This document shows, piece after piece, positions 52,123-61,871 of a stretch of DNA of 64,000 nucleotides (positions are counted from its first letter, which is position 1; the number at the start of each line of letters is the position of its first letter). A program made the position numbers and the translations under genes. Origin of the DNA: Coraliomargarita_B sp036735565 (lineage in GTDB: Bacteria; Verrucomicrobiota; Verrucomicrobiia; Opitutales; Coraliomargaritaceae); contig DAINOC010000004.1 of assembly GCA_036735565.1 (NCBI GenBank), positions 1-64,000 of the forward strand, in the 5' to 3' direction. The notes below the pieces were generated by a model. That model was given only the letters and a program-made list of their open reading frames with translations. It did not search any database and had not been told where the DNA came from.

Positions 52123-53370
52123 TCATCGCGGGTAGAGCCAGAAGCGCTCGGAAGTTTTTTGAAACCGCTGGGCGTCTTGCGCCCAGGCGTTGACAAACTG
52201 CCCGACGCGGGCCTGAGCCCCGCGTTTCGAAATCTCCTCCCACCAGGGAGTGCTGCCAACGTGCTTGTTGAACAAGGTCGGATTCTTTGAGTTGGCAAAG
52301 GGGTTGCCGGGCGTCCATTCGGCGGTGATCCGCATCATGTGAAAGCTCAGTTCGGTGGGCCGGACGGCCGCCCAGTTGTTGACGCTGACGTAGACGCCCT
52401 CGACGGGTGCTCCGGCCGCGCTTCGGGTCTGCACGATGCGGTAGCTGAGGCCGGGAATGCGGCAGGCTTCCAGCGCCCGCTTCACTTCGGCGGCGGTTTT
52501 ACCTTTGTGCCGAAGCAGGCGGAAGGGGTAGGGGGTGCCGATGCCGTGGGAGAAGCCGCCCTCCTGGGCGCCAAGCCCGGTCATGGCATAGCCCAGCACG
52601 GCGGAGAGGTCCGGAATGTAGGGGGAGGTGGGGATCCAGCGCAGGCCCGTATCGGTCCACAGCATACTCCGGTGCCAGCCCTGCATGGGGATCACGGTGA
52701 GTCGTCCCTGACGCCGCGCTGCTTCGGGGGTCTCCATCCAGCCGGGCGTCTGCTGGGCCATGCGGGCCAGCTCTCCGATCGTCAGACCGTGAACATAAGG
52801 AACATGAAAGGCGCCGACATAGCTGCGCCACTGGCGGTCGAGAGGAGGGCCGTCCACCTTGAGTCCGCCGAGCGGGTTGGGCCGATCGAGAACGACCACT
52901 TCGACCCCCTGTTCGAAGCAGGCCTCCATGGCATAGCGCATACAGCTGACATAGGTGTAGGAGCGGACGCCCACGTCCTGCAGATCGATAACGAGCGCAT
53001 CCAGCCCGCGGAGCATCTCCGGGGTCGGCTTACGGTATTTGCCGTAGAGGGAGTAGACGGGCAGGCCGGTCGCGGTGTCGATCCGGTTGTCGATCGGAAC
53101 GTTGGCTTTTTCGTCGCCGTAGATGCCATGCTCCGGACCGAAGAGAGCGACCAGGCGGACGTTGGGTGCCCGGCGCAGCACCTGGATGCTGCTCTCGCCC
53201 CGGCGGTTCACCCCGGCCGGATTGGTCAGCAGGCCTACCCGTTTCCCATCGATAGCCCGGAACCTGCTCTCTTCGAGCACATCGATGCCCAGGCGGACTT
53301 GACTGTGAAGTGTCGAGGTCAGTGCCGCCGCAGCGACCGCGATAAAGGTGAGGACGGGTCTAAAGTTCAC
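52123..53370 (-). CDS. DUF1343 / NamZ-like exo-beta-N-acetylmuramidase, exported
   Basis: The protein has 415 aa from GTG 53370, which starts a signal sequence (NFRPVLTFIAVAAAALTSTL). DUF1343 hallmarks are KRVGLLTNPAGVNRRG, FGPEHGIYGDEKANV, SLYGKYRKPTPEML, VIDLQDVGVRSYTYVSCM, VVLDRPNPLGGLKVDGP and TSPYIPDLSAVLGYAM. Characterised members release N-acetylmuramic acid from peptidoglycan ends, so it is probably a cell-wall recycling or scavenging enzyme. The start overlaps the stop of the DUF2062 gene. Confidence 0.88.
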   Translation of the reverse strand: MNFRPVLTFIAVAAAALTSTLHSQVRLGIDVLEESRFRAIDGKRVGLLTNPAGVNRRGESSIQVLRRAPNVRLVALFGPEHGIYGDEKANVPIDNRIDTATGLPVYSLYGKYRKPTPEMLRGLDALVIDLQDVGVRSYTYVSCMRYAMEACFEQGVEVVVLDRPNPLGGLKVDGPPLDRQWRSYVGAFHVPYVHGLTIGELARMAQQTPGWMETPEAARRQGRLTVIPMQGWHRSMLWTDTGLRWIPTSPYIPDLSAVLGYAMTGLGAQEGGFSHGIGTPYPFRLLRHKGKTAAEVKRALEACRIPGLSYRIVQTRSAAGAPVEGVYVSVNNWAAVRPTELSFHMMRITAEWTPGNPFANSKNPTLFNKHVGSTPWWEEISKRGAQARVGQFVNAWAQDAQRFQKTSERFWLYPR

Positions 53371-53998
53371 GTTGTTTTCTCTCTTTAAGTTGGTGGATTT
53401 TTTTAACGAGCAGTTGGTAGCTGGCGGAAGTCCGGCGTGCAACGATGCGATAGGAAAAGGCGCCGACAACCCCGAAAAAGGTGCCCATGACGACTGCCCC
53501 GAGACAGGTCACGCCGAACACAGTGATCAACATATGGAAATTATCGCCCCAGTCGCCGCTGAAGAGCTGGTCGAGGACAGAGAGAATTTCGGCACGCCGG
53601 AGTGGCATGGTCTCGACGCTGAAGAGACTGAGAATAATTCGCCCGATCTGGTAGTCGGCGACCCAGAGGGGGATGGCCGTGATGGGATTGGAGACGATTT
53701 GAAGTCCGGCCAGGATCGGGAGATTGGCGCGGAGCAGCAGAGCCAGGGCGAGCGAGAGCGGCAGTTGGATCCCGTAGAGGGGCAGCAGGGTGAGAATGGC
53801 CCCGGCGTAGATGGCTGGCACGGCATGTTCTTCGCGGAAGCTCCAAAGGTAGACCCGCTTTTTGGCGGTTTCCGCAAACAGCTTCAATATCGGGTAGCGG
53901 TGGATATTGGTCCGCCGCGGCAGCGGGCGCAGCCAGCGCTTAACCCTCCGAAGACGGCGCCAGCGGGCTTCATTCAGCTCTTTCTCCTCGGTCGTCAT
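53360..53998 (-). CDS. DUF2062 membrane protein
   Basis: The 212-aa protein from ATG 53998 has TPx-like DUF2062 features: PRRTNIHRYPILKLFAETAK at the start, membrane segments AIYAGAILTLLPLYGIQLPL and ANLPILAGLQIVSNPITAIP, and VFGVTCLGAVVMGTFFGVVG. Function is unknown; DUF2062 domains often sit with glycosyltransferases or wall enzymes. Its start overlaps the glycerate kinase stop (ATGA) and its end overlaps the NamZ-like gene. Confidence 0.8.
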   Translation of the reverse strand: MTTEEKELNEARWRRLRRVKRWLRPLPRRTNIHRYPILKLFAETAKKRVYLWSFREEHAVPAIYAGAILTLLPLYGIQLPLSLALALLLRANLPILAGLQIVSNPITAIPLWVADYQIGRIILSLFSVETMPLRRAEILSVLDQLFSGDWGDNFHMLITVFGVTCLGAVVMGTFFGVVGAFSYRIVARRTSASYQLLVKKIHQLKERKQREL

Positions 53999-55164
53999 GA
54001 AGCGTTTAGATCGAGGAGCGCGGAGCGGACGGAAAGTTCCAGATTTTCGGGGCCTCGGGTCAGGGCATCGTCGAGAGGCATACCTGTCGGGGAGATGGCA
54101 TGGGCGCGGCAATTCGGAAAATCGCGGACCAGCGTGGTCGCCGTCGCCGGATCGATGGCTCCGGCGAAGAGAAGGGATGGCTTGCTGGCCTTGCGGGCCG
54201 CACAGAGGAGGGCGTATGGCCCTTTACCCGAGAGGGAACTACGGTCGAACTTGCCCTCGCCGGTGAGAATCAGATCGGCCTCTTGGATCTTCACTGGGAG
54301 ATCCAACCAGGCCTCGACCAGCGCAAAGCCAGCGAGGAAGGTGGCGCCGCAGGCCACTTTCAGGCCGAAGCCCAGACCTCCGGCGGCCCCGCATCCGGGT
54401 GTCCGCATCAGTGACTCCGGCTGCGCAAAATGCTCACAGAGCAGTGCCGCCATCCGGCCGGTCTCGCGATCGAAGGTTTCGACCTCGTCGGCTCCGAGCC
54501 CTTTTTGCGGACCGTAGATCGCCGCCGCACCGTCGGTGCCGAGGAGGGGGTTGGCGACGTCGCAGGCGATGAAGATCGGCGGGCAGTTGAACTCGATCTG
54601 CCCGGAGAGTGTGGTGATCCCCGGCCAGGCGGAGGGGGTGATGGCCTCGGTCCCGTTAAACCTCAGCCCCATGGACTCCAGTGCGCCCAGCCCGAGGTCG
54701 CTGGTAGCGCTGCCGCCGATACCGATGAGGATGGCCGACGCGTTCTCGGCCACGGCGATGCGCACCAGCTCACCTACCCCGCGGGTCGTGCAGTGGCGGG
54801 GATGGCGGAGGTGGAAGGGCACCTGCTCGAGCCCGGCCACCGAGGCCATTTCGATGATCGCGATGCGACCGTCGATGCGACAGAGTTGTTCGCGTGCCCC
54901 GAAGCAGAGAGCGCTCGCTTCGACCCAGCCAAGAGGTGCGTCGAGTTCTTCACCAAGCGGTCCCGTTACGGGATGATACTCCACGTAGCCCTCGCCCGCT
55001 TCGGTTAGAATACGGCAAAAGCCCTCGCCCCCGTCGGTGAGCGGCGCCTGATGAACGATCGGGTCCCCGCCCAGCGTCTGCCGGATTCCGGCCTCCGCCG
55101 CCTCGCCGGCACGGTTGGCCGTCATCGAATCTTTAAATTTATCGAAGGCGACGAGGATATTCAT
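53995..55164 (-). CDS. Glycerate kinase (class II GK/GlxK type)
   Basis: The 389-aa protein from ATG 55164 has NILVAFDKFKDSMTANRAGE, APLTDGGEGFCRILTEA, GIGGSATSDLGLGALESMGL, ACDVANPLLGTDGAAAIYGP, GCGAAGGLGFGLKVACGA and ADLILTGEGKFDRSSLSGKG, defining PF02595. It phosphorylates D-glycerate, usually to 2-phosphoglycerate, and would close a glyoxylate-to-glycolysis route from allantoin breakdown. However, glyoxylate carboligase and tartronate semialdehyde reductase are not in the window. Confidence 0.93.
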   Translation of the reverse strand: MNILVAFDKFKDSMTANRAGEAAEAGIRQTLGGDPIVHQAPLTDGGEGFCRILTEAGEGYVEYHPVTGPLGEELDAPLGWVEASALCFGAREQLCRIDGRIAIIEMASVAGLEQVPFHLRHPRHCTTRGVGELVRIAVAENASAILIGIGGSATSDLGLGALESMGLRFNGTEAITPSAWPGITTLSGQIEFNCPPIFIACDVANPLLGTDGAAAIYGPQKGLGADEVETFDRETGRMAALLCEHFAQPESLMRTPGCGAAGGLGFGLKVACGATFLAGFALVEAWLDLPVKIQEADLILTGEGKFDRSSLSGKGPYALLCAARKASKPSLLFAGAIDPATATTLVRDFPNCRAHAISPTGMPLDDALTRGPENLELSVRSALLDLNAS

Positions 55165-55351
55165 TTGCCGAACATGCAGCGACCCCGCCGGAAGGTCCAA
55201 CCCGGAGTGCAGGCGACCGGCGATTTATTCACGGGCCGCTACCTTCTGGAGGATTCGATCCACCGATAAAAGTCAGTGGGTGGTATCAAGCATGGCGGCT
55301 TGTCGAAGACGGCGCCCTACCGGGTTAATCGGGAAGCGATCCCGGCTTCAC

Positions 55352-55389
55352 CCTTCGACGGCACCCAGGGTCTTGAGCTTGTCGAAAGG
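55352..55389. repeat. TTCGAC-type inverted repeat
   Basis: CCTTCGAC and GTCGAAAGG flank a centre containing CAGGGTCTTGAGCTT. Elements of this form recur in many bacterial genomes. It lies between the RNase E/G stop and the glycerate kinase start, both on the minus strand. Confidence 0.65.
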
Positions 55390-55423
55390 CGGGCCGGGAG
55401 AGGCTGCGATTTTGTAAAACTGC

Positions 55424-57163
55424 CTAGCGTTCCTCGCGGCCGGTCTCGACGTTGATGATCTTGAAGTTTTCCACGTGGTAGACCGGATCGGCCCGGAAGG
55501 AGAGGTGGGCGCCGTAGGAGCGCTCGATGTCGAGGAGCAGTTCCTCGTCCTCGGTGCGCAGGCGCTCGAGATTGGTCGGGTGGAGCAGCACGCGGAGTTG
55601 AATCTCCTTGTCCATCCCGTCGCGGGCCCGGATGTGGCGGATGACGCTGATCAGGCGGCGCTGGATCTCCACGCTCATGGTGCGTGAAGACTTTACCGAG
55701 CCGCGTCCGTTGCAGTAGGGGCAGTCGGTATAGACGCCGCTGGAGTGGCTCTCGGAGTGCCGCTGGCGGGTCATCTGCATGATGCCCAGGGTGGAGATGG
55801 GCAGGACGTGATTCTTGGCCTTGTCGTTGGCCATCTCTTTCTTCATCCGGGCGTAGACGGCGTTGCGGTCCTTCTTCGCCTTCATGTCGATGAAGTCGAG
55901 GATGATGAGGCCGCCGAGGTTCCGGAGGCGGATCTGGCGGGCGATCTCGGACGCGGCTTCCAGATTCACCTGGAGGATGAAGTCATTGCCGTCTTTGTTC
56001 TTATTTTTGTGTGCGCCCGTGTTCACGTCGATCGAGATCAGGGCCTCGGTCTCTTCGATCACGATCTCACCGCCGCTGGGAAGGGGGACGCAGCGCATGA
56101 AGGTTTGCTCGATCTGGCGCTCGATATTGAAGCGCTCGAAGACGGGGATGTTTTCGGCGAAGCGGTGGATCTTCGACTTGGAGCGGGGCGAGATCTTGGC
56201 GACTTCATCGATGATGGCGTCGTAGTCGTCTTTACTGTCGACCATGACGCGGTCGATCTCCTCGGTGAGGAAGTCGCGCACGGTTCGGCCCACGATATCC
56301 GGCTCCACATAGAGGCAGGACGGTTTGCGGGTCGACTCCATGCGCTGTTGGATGACCTCCCAGCGCTTGAGCAGGATATGGAGGTCGCGGATGAAGTAGC
56401 GGGCCTTCTTGCCCTCGCCGGCGGTGCGCACGATGATGCCCATGCCTTCCGGCAGGGTAAGGTCGCGGAGAATGCCCTTGAGGCGGTTGCGCTCTTTTTT
56501 ATCCTCGATCTTGCGCGAGATACCCAGGGTGCCGGTGTGGGGCATGAGCACGAGGAAGCGGCCCGGCAGGGCGATATTGGTGGTGGTGCGGGGGCCCTTG
56601 CTGCCGATTTGACCCTTGGTGATCTGGATCACGATCTCGCTGCCCACCGGGTAGAGCTTGGGTACGTCGGCCACGGTGACCTTCTCGGCCTCGCGCTTGC
56701 GCTGCTTCTCCGACTTGTTATCGCGCACCACTTCGATGGTGCTGTCGTTGGCCGCCGGCAGGATATCCCAATAGTGGAGGAAAGCATTTTTGTCCTCGCC
56801 GATATCGACGAAGGCGGCTTTCAGGCCCGGCTCCAGATTTTGGATACGGCCTTTGAAGATGGCACCCACTTCGCGGGCTTCGCCGGTGCGCTCCACTTCG
56901 AACTTCTCCAGAACGCCGTCGCGCAGCAGGGCGACCCGCTTCTCCAGCGGCTCGGCATTGATGATGAGCTCGGTGTAGGCCTTTTTCTCGCGGCGCAGGG
57001 CCTTGGCGATGCGGGTGATCAGGGGTTGCTTGCGTTCCCGCTTGGCCGCCTCGTCGTTCAGTTCGCGCGTGTCGATGCGCTCGGCGGGTTTCTCAACCGG
57101 TGCGGAGCTAAGTTCTTCGGTGAATTGGTCTTCGTTTTCGTGGTCAGTAGTCGATTCTTGCAT
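55424..57163 (-). CDS. rng: Ribonuclease E/G family endoribonuclease
   Basis: The 579-aa protein has an acidic/basic N-terminal extension of about 60 aa, then the catalytic core: TELIINAEPLEKRVALLRDG, an S1 domain (VGAIFKGRIQNLEPGLKAAF; VDIGEDKNAFLHYWDI), and GGEIVIEETEALISIDVNTG with LGGLIILDFIDM providing the Mg-binding Asp residues. The zinc-link is TDCPYCNGRG. It resembles RNase G with a short N-terminal tail and lacks a long degradosome scaffold. It is adjacent to rodA, as in many mre/rod clusters. Confidence 0.93.
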   Translation of the reverse strand: MQESTTDHENEDQFTEELSSAPVEKPAERIDTRELNDEAAKRERKQPLITRIAKALRREKKAYTELIINAEPLEKRVALLRDGVLEKFEVERTGEAREVGAIFKGRIQNLEPGLKAAFVDIGEDKNAFLHYWDILPAANDSTIEVVRDNKSEKQRKREAEKVTVADVPKLYPVGSEIVIQITKGQIGSKGPRTTTNIALPGRFLVLMPHTGTLGISRKIEDKKERNRLKGILRDLTLPEGMGIIVRTAGEGKKARYFIRDLHILLKRWEVIQQRMESTRKPSCLYVEPDIVGRTVRDFLTEEIDRVMVDSKDDYDAIIDEVAKISPRSKSKIHRFAENIPVFERFNIERQIEQTFMRCVPLPSGGEIVIEETEALISIDVNTGAHKNKNKDGNDFILQVNLEAASEIARQIRLRNLGGLIILDFIDMKAKKDRNAVYARMKKEMANDKAKNHVLPISTLGIMQMTRQRHSESHSSGVYTDCPYCNGRGSVKSSRTMSVEIQRRLISVIRHIRARDGMDKEIQLRVLLHPTNLERLRTEDEELLLDIERSYGAHLSFRADPVYHVENFKIINVETGREER

Positions 57164-57250
57164 TGGTGTGGGTTTCCCGTGAGGTGATCGGGGATCCCGC
57201 GAACTGACTGTTTCGTCCGAAGACTTGTGGTGACAAGCGGTCTTTCGGTA

Positions 57251-58501
<1,251 letters not shown>

Positions 58502-58510
58502 GGCTTGCTT

Positions 58511-58592
58511 GTTGTTGGTTGAAGGTTGTTAGTTGTCCGGGGTTTGCAAGAGCCAACCCGCGAGCGGTAACTAGCAACCTACAACGGGCAAC
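58511..58592. repeat. Inverted repeat of GGTTGAAGGTTG-type units
   Basis: Left arm 58511-58535 (GTTGTTGGTTGAAGGTTG...) and right arm 58568-58592 (TAACTAGCAACCTACAACGG...) match as complements at 19 of 25 positions. It fills the space between the Nudix stop and the rodA start, so it might also form a hairpin in the transcript. Confidence 0.65.
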
Positions 58593-58597
58593 GCTCC

Positions 58598-59059
58598 CTA
58601 ATTCACGTCGCCGAGGTAGTGTGTGCCGGGGTTGAAGCCGGTGGCGGAGAAAAACGGCTTGATGGCCTCAGGGAGGAGGCGGCTGTTCGGGACGTCGCTG
58701 AGAGGGATCCACTCCACACCGATTTGTTTTTTGTCGTGCTCGCTGCCCGGGCCGATGCCGCCTGGATCCGGCAGGGTGCAGCGGAAGACGTGCTCCACCT
58801 GGTGAAAGGCGCGGTGGGACTGCCGGAACTCATGGTTTTTACCGATGTATTCGCGGACGTAGAGCAGATCCCCGATGTCGACGCGGGTGCCGATTTCCTC
58901 CAGGCATTCACGGAGGAGCCCCTCCTTTAGAGTCTCGCCGTGGCGCTGTCCTCCACCGGGCAGGATGTAGAAAATACCCGACGCATCCTGCATCTTGATG
59001 GTGAGGAGGCGGCCTTCATGGACGATGAGAGCGCGGGCTGCGGTTCGGATAGCTTGCAT
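58598..59059 (-). CDS. Nudix hydrolase
   Basis: The 153-aa protein from ATG 59059 (MQAIRTAARALIVHEGRLLT) contains a perfect Nudix box (G-x5-E-x7-REXLEEXG pattern) beginning at the GGGQRHGET stretch. It hydrolyses a nucleoside diphosphate-linked substrate that cannot be specified. It is divergent from the hypothetical gene at 59165. The longer ORF into 59200 was rejected. Confidence 0.9.
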   Translation of the reverse strand: MQAIRTAARALIVHEGRLLTIKMQDASGIFYILPGGGQRHGETLKEGLLRECLEEIGTRVDIGDLLYVREYIGKNHEFRQSHRAFHQVEHVFRCTLPDPGGIGPGSEHDKKQIGVEWIPLSDVPNSRLLPEAIKPFFSATGFNPGTHYLGDVN

Positions 59060-59164
59060 AGCGGATAAACCGAACAGCCAAGAGCAGTTGCCCGGCGGGG
59101 CAAGTCTCAAGCTGGAAAATTCGCTTTCCCTTTGCGGCGGGCGTGCTTGTCTCTCGCATCGACC

Positions 59165-59515
59165 ATGACGACATCTTTCCGCAACATCATCCGCGACCAA
59201 TTAAGCGACGCCCCCGAGCTGCTGGGCTGGTTTGACGACCACCTCGGCACCTGTGGGGAAGCGGTGCTTCGGCAGTTGGTCGAGGAGGCCGACGAGAGCG
59301 CCTTCTCGATCCGCCAGTGGGTGGCGGCGCTGGCCCTGCTCGACGCCTGGCTGTCGGCCCGGCGCTTGGCCGCATCCTCCGCCGACCAGATCGGCTACAT
59401 CGGCTGTGCCTGTGCGGCGGCGGGTGCCTCGCCGGCCTATCAGGCGCTGTCGCCGCTGCTCGAGGATTTTCTCACGGACTACGGGTTTGAGCGGGCCACG
59501 CCCGTCGGGCACTGA
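59165..59515 (+). CDS. Hypothetical protein, helical
   Basis: The 116-aa protein from ATG 59165 is predicted mostly helical (FRNIIRDQLSDAPELLGWFD; FSIRQWVAALALLDAWLSAR; SPLLEDFLTDYGFERA). It has no signal peptide or known motif and no recognised family. It precedes nrdR by 95 bp in the same direction. Confidence 0.6.
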   Translation: MTTSFRNIIRDQLSDAPELLGWFDDHLGTCGEAVLRQLVEEADESAFSIRQWVAALALLDAWLSARRLAASSADQIGYIGCACAAAGASPAYQALSPLLEDFLTDYGFERATPVGH

Positions 59516-59610
59516 ATATAGTGTTTGCCAGTCGGGCTTCGACTACATAGCGTGTCGGGTTGTTCGGTAGTGTTTTGCCGGGCATCTGTCCAATTGTATA
59601 AAACGAATCT

Positions 59611-60075
59611 ATGCGTTGCCCTAAATGCACGTCCCTGGAAACCAAGGTCCTCGACACCCGCACCGGGAAGAATGAGACCTCCATCCGCCGTCGCCGTGAG
59701 TGTCTCGACTGCGGCTACCGTTTCTCGACGGTCGAGGAGGTCATGCGCTCGGACCTGCAGGTCGTGAAGCGGGATGGGCGCCGGGAAGACTTTGACCGCA
59801 CCAAGATACTCGGCGGTCTGAAGAAGGCAGTCGAGAAGTGCCCCATCGACGTCTTGCAGATCGAGATGCTGGTCGCGGATGTATTGGTGGCCCTGGAGAA
59901 GGAGTTTGACCATGAAGTGCCCTCGAAGGCCATCGGAGAGCAAATTATGGCGCGGCTGCGGCAACTGGATAAGATTGCCTACGTGCGCTACGCCTCCGTT
60001 TACAAGGACTTCCGCGATCTGGCGGAGTTGGCCAACGAGATTCAGGAACTCAACGCTTCCGTCGACAATGGCTAA
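59611..60075 (+). CDS. nrdR: Transcriptional repressor NrdR
   Basis: The 154-aa protein has a zinc ribbon with Cys3, Cys6, Cys31 and Cys34 (MRCPKC...ECLDCGYRF), followed by the RRRRE segment and an ATP-cone domain (VVKRDGRREDFDRTKILGGL; VRYASVYKDFRDL). NrdR senses dATP/ATP and represses ribonucleotide reductase genes. Its stop overlaps the next start by 8 bp. Confidence 0.97.
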   Translation: MRCPKCTSLETKVLDTRTGKNETSIRRRRECLDCGYRFSTVEEVMRSDLQVVKRDGRREDFDRTKILGGLKKAVEKCPIDVLQIEMLVADVLVALEKEFDHEVPSKAIGEQIMARLRQLDKIAYVRYASVYKDFRDLAELANEIQELNASVDNG

Positions 60076-60541
60076 GCGGCCGCCGCTCTCCCAACTGCTC
60101 TCGCTCAACGAAATGCTGGCTCAGGTCTCGGATCCCGAGCGCGGCGAGCACGCGCGGAGGGCCCTCGAGCTCTTCGCTCGCGAGCACCCGGATGAAGCGG
60201 CAGCGGTCGATCTGGGCGACTATGTGGAGCGGTTGGCCCTTTTGCACTTTGGGGAGGCGGACGGTCCGGGCGATGTCGCCTTTGCGCACTGGCATGTTCC
60301 CCAGTCGGAGGATTTTAGTCCGCTCTGGATTCGGCAGGCCATTGTTTCCCGTATGAAAGGGCTGGCAGGGCGGCAGGAAGCCCTGTTGTTGGTGACCGGT
60401 CTCCGGGAAGCGGTGTGCCCCCCCGGAAAATACTGGACGGCCCGCCGGGCAACGGAGTATCAGCGCGTCCGCAGCTGGATCGACGCGCTGGCCTGTGCCT
60501 GGGCCAGTCGGGGGTCGCGTCTGCGCGTGTTGGTGGTGTGA
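60068..60541 (+). CDS. Hypothetical protein coupled to nrdR
   Basis: The 157-aa protein from ATG 60068 overlaps nrdR by 8 bp. It is mainly helical (PPLSQLLSLNEMLAQVSDPE; HARRALELFAREHPDEAAAV; SRMKGLAGRQEALLLVTGLR) with a basic, Arg-rich C-terminus. No motif was recognised. The coupling suggests a conserved nrdR-neighbour gene, but its role is unknown. Confidence 0.65.
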   Translation: MAKRPPLSQLLSLNEMLAQVSDPERGEHARRALELFAREHPDEAAAVDLGDYVERLALLHFGEADGPGDVAFAHWHVPQSEDFSPLWIRQAIVSRMKGLAGRQEALLLVTGLREAVCPPGKYWTARRATEYQRVRSWIDALACAWASRGSRLRVLVV

Positions 60542-60581
60542 GGGCTTGCCGGGTCGTCGGCAAATGTCCTAGTTTCCTGGC

Positions 60582-60917
60582 ATGACCTTATTCGAAAAAA
60601 TTATTGCCCGGGAAATCCCCGCCCGGATTGCCCATGAGGACGAGCGCTGTATCGCCATTCACGACATCGACCCGCAAGCGCCGGTGCATGTGCTGGTGAT
60701 CCCCAAAAAGCCGATTCCACGGATAGGAGAGGCGACGGCGGCGGATCAGGCGGTTCTCGGGCACCTGCTGCTCACGGCCGGAACCCTCGCGGCGCAACTG
60801 GGGCTCGACGAAGGCTTTCGAGTGGTGATCAACCACGGCAAAGACGGCGGCGAGACGGTGCCGCACCTGCACGTGCATGTGCTTGGCGGACGTGCAATGA
60901 GCTGGCCTCCGGGGTGA
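60582..60917 (+). CDS. HIT-family nucleotide hydrolase (HinT-like)
   Basis: The 111-aa histidine-triad protein has LFEKIIAREIPARIAHEDER, HVLVIPKKPIPRI and the HIT motif VPHLHVHVLGG (His95, 97, 99). HinT proteins hydrolyse adenosine phosphoramidates and aminoacyl-adenylates. It follows the hypothetical nrdR neighbour by 40 bp. Confidence 0.93.
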   Translation: MTLFEKIIAREIPARIAHEDERCIAIHDIDPQAPVHVLVIPKKPIPRIGEATAADQAVLGHLLLTAGTLAAQLGLDEGFRVVINHGKDGGETVPHLHVHVLGGRAMSWPPG

Positions 60918-60925
60918 TTTTTTCA

Positions 60926-61004
60926 GAGGACGGAAGCCGGAGGACAGGGGACGGAGGCCGGGTTTACTGTCCTCTGCCTTCTGTCCTCTGCCTTCTGTCC
61001 TCTG
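60926..61004. repeat. Inverted repeat of GGACAGAGGAC-type units
   Basis: GAGGACGGAAGCCGGAGGAC (from 60926) faces three CTGTCCTCTGCCTT-like units at 60967-61004. This repeat lies directly before the assembly gap and may have caused the contig break. Confidence 0.75.
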
Positions 61005-61007
61005 ATT

Positions 61008-61062
61008 TCTGGCACTATGCCCGGCCCGCGTAGGTGCGGTCTGCGGTATTCACGCGGACCAC
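61008..61062. other. 55-bp terminal overlap duplicated across the assembly gap
   Basis: These 55 bases are identical to 61163-61217 on the far side of the N run and correspond to the last codons and stop of efp. An exact 55-bp identity suggests shared k-mer ends of two contigs joined by a scaffolder; it is not a biological duplication. Confidence 0.85.
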
Positions 61063-61162
61063 NNNNNNNNNNNNNNNNNNNNNNNNNNNNNNNNNNNNNN
61101 NNNNNNNNNNNNNNNNNNNNNNNNNNNNNNNNNNNNNNNNNNNNNNNNNNNNNNNNNNNNNN
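61063..61162. other. Assembly gap of exactly 100 N
   Basis: This placeholder gap is flanked by identical 55-bp contig ends, so its real length is probably negative (overlap) and not 100 bp. Confidence 0.99.
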
Positions 61163-61169
61163 TCTGGCA

Positions 61170-61727
61170 CTATGCCCGGCCCGCGTAGGTGCGGTCTGCG
61201 GTATTCACGCGGACCACCTCTCCCTCTTTGATGAAAAGGGGCACCTGAATCGTCAGCCCGGTCTCGAGGGTGGCGGGTTTTTGCACGTTGCTGGCCGTAT
61301 CGCCCTTAACGCCTTCAGCGGATTCCGTGACCTTCATTTCGATGGTTGCGGGCAGATCGATGGAAATCGGTTTATCATCGACGTAAAGGATCGTATAGGT
61401 CTGGGTTTCGACGAGGAAGTCCTTGGCATCTTCGACGAGTTTACCTTCGAGGATGTGGTCTTCGAAGGTCTCGGGGTCCATGAAGTGGTAGCCGTCGGCA
61501 TCGACGTAGCTGAACTCCAGCTTGACGTTCTCCGTGTGGAGTATCTCGACGGTGTCCGTGGTGCGGATCTTCGTGTTGGTGCTGGCTCCGGTGTTCAGGT
61601 TACGCATCGTCACCTGCATGAACCCGGCCTGGCGGCCCTGGGTGCGGTGCTGCACATCGAGCACGAGGTGCGGGTTGCCTTGGTAGTCGAGAACTTTGCC
61701 TTTACGAACGTCGGTGGGAGATGCCAT
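61170..61727 (-). CDS. efp: Elongation factor P
   Basis: The 185-aa protein from ATG 61727 (MASPTDVRKGKVLDYQGNPH) has the KOW-like domain I, then domains II and III (TVEILHTENVKLEFSYVDAD; KPATLETGLTIQVPLFIKEG). EF-P relieves ribosome stalling at polyproline. At the loop tip that enters the peptidyl-transferase centre, the residue aligned with E. coli Lys34 is Arg32 (TQGRQAGF), the type modified by EarP rhamnosylation in other bacteria. The upstream longer ORF was not used. Confidence 0.95.
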   Translation of the reverse strand: MASPTDVRKGKVLDYQGNPHLVLDVQHRTQGRQAGFMQVTMRNLNTGASTNTKIRTTDTVEILHTENVKLEFSYVDADGYHFMDPETFEDHILEGKLVEDAKDFLVETQTYTILYVDDKPISIDLPATIEMKVTESAEGVKGDTASNVQKPATLETGLTIQVPLFIKEGEVVRVNTADRTYAGRA

Positions 61728-61871
61728 GGGAGGATTTGGGTTAAAAAAAGACAGGGAAATGGCAGCCGGATCCGACTCTGTCAAGATTCCCGAAATGAGG
61801 GATACCTATCCCCGGCTTCGGTAGAAAAGTTCTTTTGGGAAGGAATATAAAGACGTCGATGATCCAACGGT

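Noticed and set aside
55745..57187. 480-aa ORF on the plus strand
   Set aside because: It lies entirely antisense to RNase E/G, is valine/leucine/aspartate-rich as expected from a mirrored frame, and shows no family motif.
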